Below, piece by piece: positions 17,559 through 21,241 of a stretch of 21,241 bases of DNA. This DNA comes from Oppiella nova. Its lineage: Eukaryota; Arthropoda; Arachnida; Sarcoptiformes; Oppiidae. The notes beneath the pieces were generated by a model. That model saw nothing but the letters and a program-made list of their open reading frames with translations. It ran no database searches and had not been told where the DNA came from. The stretch's first letter is position 1; each line of letters starts with the position of its first letter. The translations under genes were made by a program, and so were the position numbers. The stretch lies in the NCBI GenBank assembly GCA_905397405.1, contig CAJPVJ010000569.1:1728-22968 (forward strand), in the 5' to 3' direction.

Positions 17559-17811
17559 ATACACTGTACTGTATAATCAATTATTGAATGTAATACTACT
17601 GCTGTTATGATTCACTCGTGTATTCTTAACAAAATGACATAATTCTTAATGATTCATGTATTTGTTATAATGTCAATTAAAGTACTATACACTGTACTGT
17701 ATAATCAATTATTGAATGTAATACTACTGCTGTTATGATTCACTCGTGTATTCTTAACAAAATGACATAATTCTTAATGATTCATGTATTTGTTATAATG
17801 TCAATTAAAGT
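17559..17811. repeat. Tandem duplication: two identical 125-bp copies, period 128
   Basis: Copy one is 17559-17683 and copy two 17687-17811, identical base for base by eye and joined by the three bases ACT. The unit begins ATACACTGTACTGTATAATC and ends TGTCAATTAAAGT. It carries no open frame. Perfect identity points to a recent event or an assembly artefact. Confidence 0.95.
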
Positions 17812-18733
17812 CATCAAATACATTTATATGAGTTTATTTTATGGCTAGACTTATCGACAAATATTTTTTAAGACAATCTCCAGACAACCTTAACTTTTTA
17901 CATAAATATTAGTAATAATTTATTAGATATTAAATAATTTGCAAACAATTTGCACATTACTTTGTATTCTTGAAATCTCATTAGTACATATGTTTATAAA
18001 TATTGCATTTAAACTTATATTGTCGTGCCTTTGTTTGTTTTAAATGTCTTTTATATTTATGCAATTCATTGTAGATACAAAAGGGTAAAATAACAAACAA
18101 TTGAATATACAATTAATACAAAAGTGTTTTAAGTCTATTTATAATGAGATAATGAGTTATTTTTCCGGGACTCCACATTACAACTGGTTTAATGACATGA
18201 CTCTACTCTTAACCGATTGATTGATTGCAGTTAAATGACTTACTTTTGTAGACACATATTTTGAGTTAGAAATTAATCTCAATATGTTTTACCCTAATGT
18301 TAAGCATTAGTTTTTATTGTTTTCCAAAATAACACTATAGTATAAAAGCAATTATAATAATTATTATTTGAAAAAGAATTTCTTCGAGAGATTAAATGAA
18401 TTTATTATCAGATGTATTATCACAAAACACATGTTAAGAAGCATTCAAACAAAAGTTTATTATTTGTACGCTTTTTAAGTGTATAATGAGTAATAAATAT
18501 AAAAAGTAAATTAAGCGAAAACACAATTAAAGGATGTGTTTATTAGTTATAAATTATAATTTAGCGGTAAAACGAGAGGTCGCAACAAATATTTCAATCA
18601 TTGGGTTATAGTGTAGTAAAAATATCATACATTTCGTGCTCTCAGATAATTAAAGAAATTGCTTTAAATTATTGCATTCAGTCACTGTTGGCCACCCTTT
18701 GCCCCTCACCTGTGCTGCAGAATATACGGCACT

Positions 18734-18769
18734 ATAGTTTGTATTATAGTTTGTATTATAGTTTGTATT
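18734..18769. repeat. Three perfect tandem copies of ATAGTTTGTATT
   Basis: A 12-bp unit is repeated exactly three times, followed by ATTGCATG. It lies just after a short GC-richer patch (about 18675-18735) that contains CACCTGTGCTGCAG. Confidence 0.95.
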
Positions 18770-20550
18770 ATTGCATGTAATCTGAAATTCAGATTCTCAT
18801 GTACAACTATTTCAACAAATTTATAGACATGTAGAAAAGTGGATAATAAATATAGCGGCAATAAAAAATAAGATTATACAGTGTTTTACAATACATTATA
18901 CTGTATTGAGTTTGTTAAACATCACTGTTTATACAGTATCTTAAATTGTATAAATATAAATATAGAATAAATAAACAATTAATATATGATATTGAGATCA
19001 AACCAATGTGTGATCAAAGTTCGACATACATGTAGATTCGGGTCAAAAACAATTTTATAATTCAATTAATGCATTCAATCCAATAATTGTAGTCAGTTTT
19101 TGTGCATAACAAGCATTATACAAATTTATACAATAGAAATCATTGACTATTTGTTTGATCTTGGCAATATGTTTGTGGTTTATTTATAAATTTATGTTTT
19201 ATAATTTATACACTATAATATTAAACATTTTTAACGAGTTTTTAACGTGTTATTATTATTACATTAAAAATTATACTCTAATAAAAAATATTTGGCAAAG
19301 ATTTATATCGAGAATAATGATCTCTTTATAAAACTGTTTTGTCAAAATAAATTATTGTTTTGGGCGTTATTTTTAAATTAAAAAATGCATTATTCTCAAA
19401 TTTATTCGATGATAATTAAATAGTTTTCTGCAAATGATGTTATTTATCATCGGAGTAATTGTTTTTATATGAATTATACAAATATTTGCATTGTTTGAAA
19501 AATTAATGATTTACAACTATAAACAGAATCTAGAATTTGAGTTCAACTTCAGACACATTAGTGTGAAAAATATTATTTGCAAAGAAACCAATTATTGTAA
19601 TATATTGTAGTACGAGATAAATGTGAGTAATTTGTTGATTTAGAAAATTCCCTACTCCTCTGTGTATTACATCTACACCACTATTGATATAATACTCTTT
19701 GAATTATTAAAAATGTAATAAAATTACATAAAACAGGAATTAACAAACTTATTAACTGTGGGTGCGGTCGACAACCCCAGCAAACTACCAAAAATGTTAA
19801 ACTAAATTCAATCGATTTTGAAAATAAAAGTAAAACTAAAAATTTATTAAATCTTTTGAGTCTAATTCAAAAAAAGTTTATTTTAAAAAAATAATGACAA
19901 AAACTGTTCTCGTTTTCCTTTTTGGCAACATTTCTACAAAATTTATCGTTTGTTTTCATGTGAACTCTACAAACAAGTCATTTACTAATAAAACAATTTT
20001 TTGCAATTATTCTTAAATCGGAAATTAAATACATGTCTATTCATACAAACTATGAATATTCACACTTCCCATCGGTGCCAACTTGCATCCAAAATGTCAA
20101 ATAATTTTAATTATAACTTATTCTCAATTATAATTTGCATTCAAATAAAAGCAATTGTTTTTAAAATTGCTATTTCATTTGGCTTAAAGGGTTACTAAAA
20201 TATCACACATAAAATCATATTTATTTATCATAAAATACTGCACTTCTACTACAGTATAAAAGTGATATAATAATGGTATGAATCAGAAATATAATGTCTA
20301 TTGTAATGCTTGAGAAATTCTCACCACTAAAAGTCTAACATTTGTTTTGACTGATGAACAAAAAATATTTATTATTTCTCGCTTTTATAGTAAAACAACA
20401 ATATTAATGTTATCATATAACTAAATTGATATTAAGTTCAAAAGGTTATGCAAAAAAGGGTTGGACACAAAAATGAAATTATAAAATTCGTGTTAAAAGT
20501 ATGAGAAACTAATTATGAGTTTTGTAGAGAATAAATAATATTCTGCGAAA

Positions 20551-21241
20551 TGCATCGATTATGCGGTCGTTTGGGACCGGAATTAGAGATTATATAAGAA
20601 AACAATTGTCTGATTGTTGAGTCAATACACCCACTGGCGGATCAATTTTAATGAATACAGAGTCAACGGCCCTATCATTGTCTTAAACATACAGTTCCTC
20701 CATTCATCACAAAACTCAACGCATTTCGCACTCTGTTTCTCAAAAGAGGCGAAAAAGTTTTAATAAAATATAATCAAAATCTATTAGATTTGCATAAGAA
20801 ATACAAAACTCAAGACTCAAACACTGAACACCTATTCTGTATGATTGCGAAACAGGTTTCCCAGCGCTTCGGTCGCAGTATGAGCACAGGTAGGCGATAG
20901 GCCATACATGTATGCAATTCAAGGTGAGATATATTGGCAGTCAGTCAGTCACTGGCAGTCAAGTGACCCAAATTGACGGTAATATTGGCTGTGCAACAAA
21001 CAGCCACTCTATTACAGCCTATCTCTATGCCTATACAGTGGTGTAGCTCTACGTATGGACTGACAGTTGTAGTGAAGTGAGTGCTGTGTGTGAGAGCTGT
21101 GTTCATGAGCAGTGATACAGAGCAATCACGTGAAGAGTTACCAGGGGGAATGGGGGTGGAGTGCAGTACTGCAGTAAACATACACTGAAATAGTGACCCC
21201 CGTTATAGGTATCGTCTTATTAGTAGACGTTGCCATTAATG
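20551..21241. promoter_or_regulatory. GC-richer terminal region, possible promoter or leader of a gene beyond the window
   Basis: Composition rises above the AT-rich background from about 20555 and stays mixed to the end of the window. Visible features are a run of CAGTC/GTCA words at about 20937-20965, a palindromic E-box TCACGTGA at 21126-21133, and a good 5' splice-site word AAG|GTGAGA at 20921-20929. Short open frames here on the minus strand (20740-20922 and 20945-21181) show no family resemblance. Direction and function are inference. Confidence 0.3.

Larger units (their letters stand above)
16340..20550. other. Gene-poor AT-rich region
   Basis: The first few hundred bases should hold the leader and promoter of the minus-strand RING-CH gene, though no clear core promoter element is visible. 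Otherwise I see no coding exon, tRNA or recognisable transposon. The open frames at 19143-19331 and 20001-20198 are low-complexity. Small GC-richer patches stand out at about 17135-17165, 18550-18590, 18675-18735 and 19755-19800. They are candidates for cis-regulatory DNA only by composition. Confidence 0.6.

Noticed and set aside
19143-19331. Small hydrophobic open frame in the gene-poor region
   Set aside because: The Tyr/Ile/Phe composition follows from AT-rich DNA. There is no GC rise or neighbouring exon.
20945-21181. 78-residue minus-strand open frame at the right edge
   Set aside because: The region is GC-richer, but the peptide shows no domain or conserved pattern and fits a promoter or leader just as well.
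1-21241. CRISPR array, prokaryotic operon or integrated viral element
   Set aside because: There are no spaced direct repeats, Shine-Dalgarno-linked genes or viral-type proteins. The window has split eukaryotic genes throughout.

Overview
The window is nuclear DNA of an animal. Genes are split by spliceosomal GT-AG introns, exons are visibly richer in GC than the very AT-rich introns and intergenic DNA, and the products are metazoan: a neuronal ionotropic glutamate receptor, a eukaryotic translation factor subunit and a RING-CH membrane E3 ligase. Compact exons, many 60-70 nt introns and strong AT bias suggest a small-genome arthropod such as a mite. That lineage call is inference and weak.

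Layout. (1) 44-11101 (+): an NMDA-class ionotropic glutamate receptor gene, open at its 5' end. I could join eleven coding exons in one frame to a stop (1037 visible residues). The S1 region, the M1-M2 loop, the segment after M3, S2 and a C-terminal coiled coil all look more like GluN3 (GRIN3) than GluN1 or GluN2. Introns of 2.2, 3.6 and 1.1 kb take up most of this stretch. (2) 11102-13375: AT-rich DNA with no convincing gene. (3) 13583-15402 (+): a complete seven-exon gene for eIF2B subunit gamma (473 aa), the guanine-nucleotide exchange factor subunit of translation initiation, with introns of only 63-71 nt. (4) 15626-16339 (-): an intronless 237-aa RING-CH (MARCH-type) ubiquitin ligase with two membrane helices, convergent with the eIF2B gamma gene across 223 bp. 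(5) 16340-21241: about 4.9 kb of AT-rich DNA with no recognisable gene. It holds an exact 125-bp tandem duplication, short tandem repeats and a few GC-richer patches. The last roughly 700 bp is GC-richer and may be the promoter or 5' leader of a gene beyond the window.

The three genes have no obvious shared pathway: one acts at the neuronal plasma membrane, one in cytosolic translation initiation and one in membrane-protein ubiquitination. They look like ordinary neighbours, not a functional cluster. The points most worth checking are the divergent pore and ligand-site residues of the GluN3-like receptor, a (TC)n/(GA)n complementary pair flanking three exons that could drop out in frame, and a coding-like antisense reading frame overlapping the eIF2B gamma leader.
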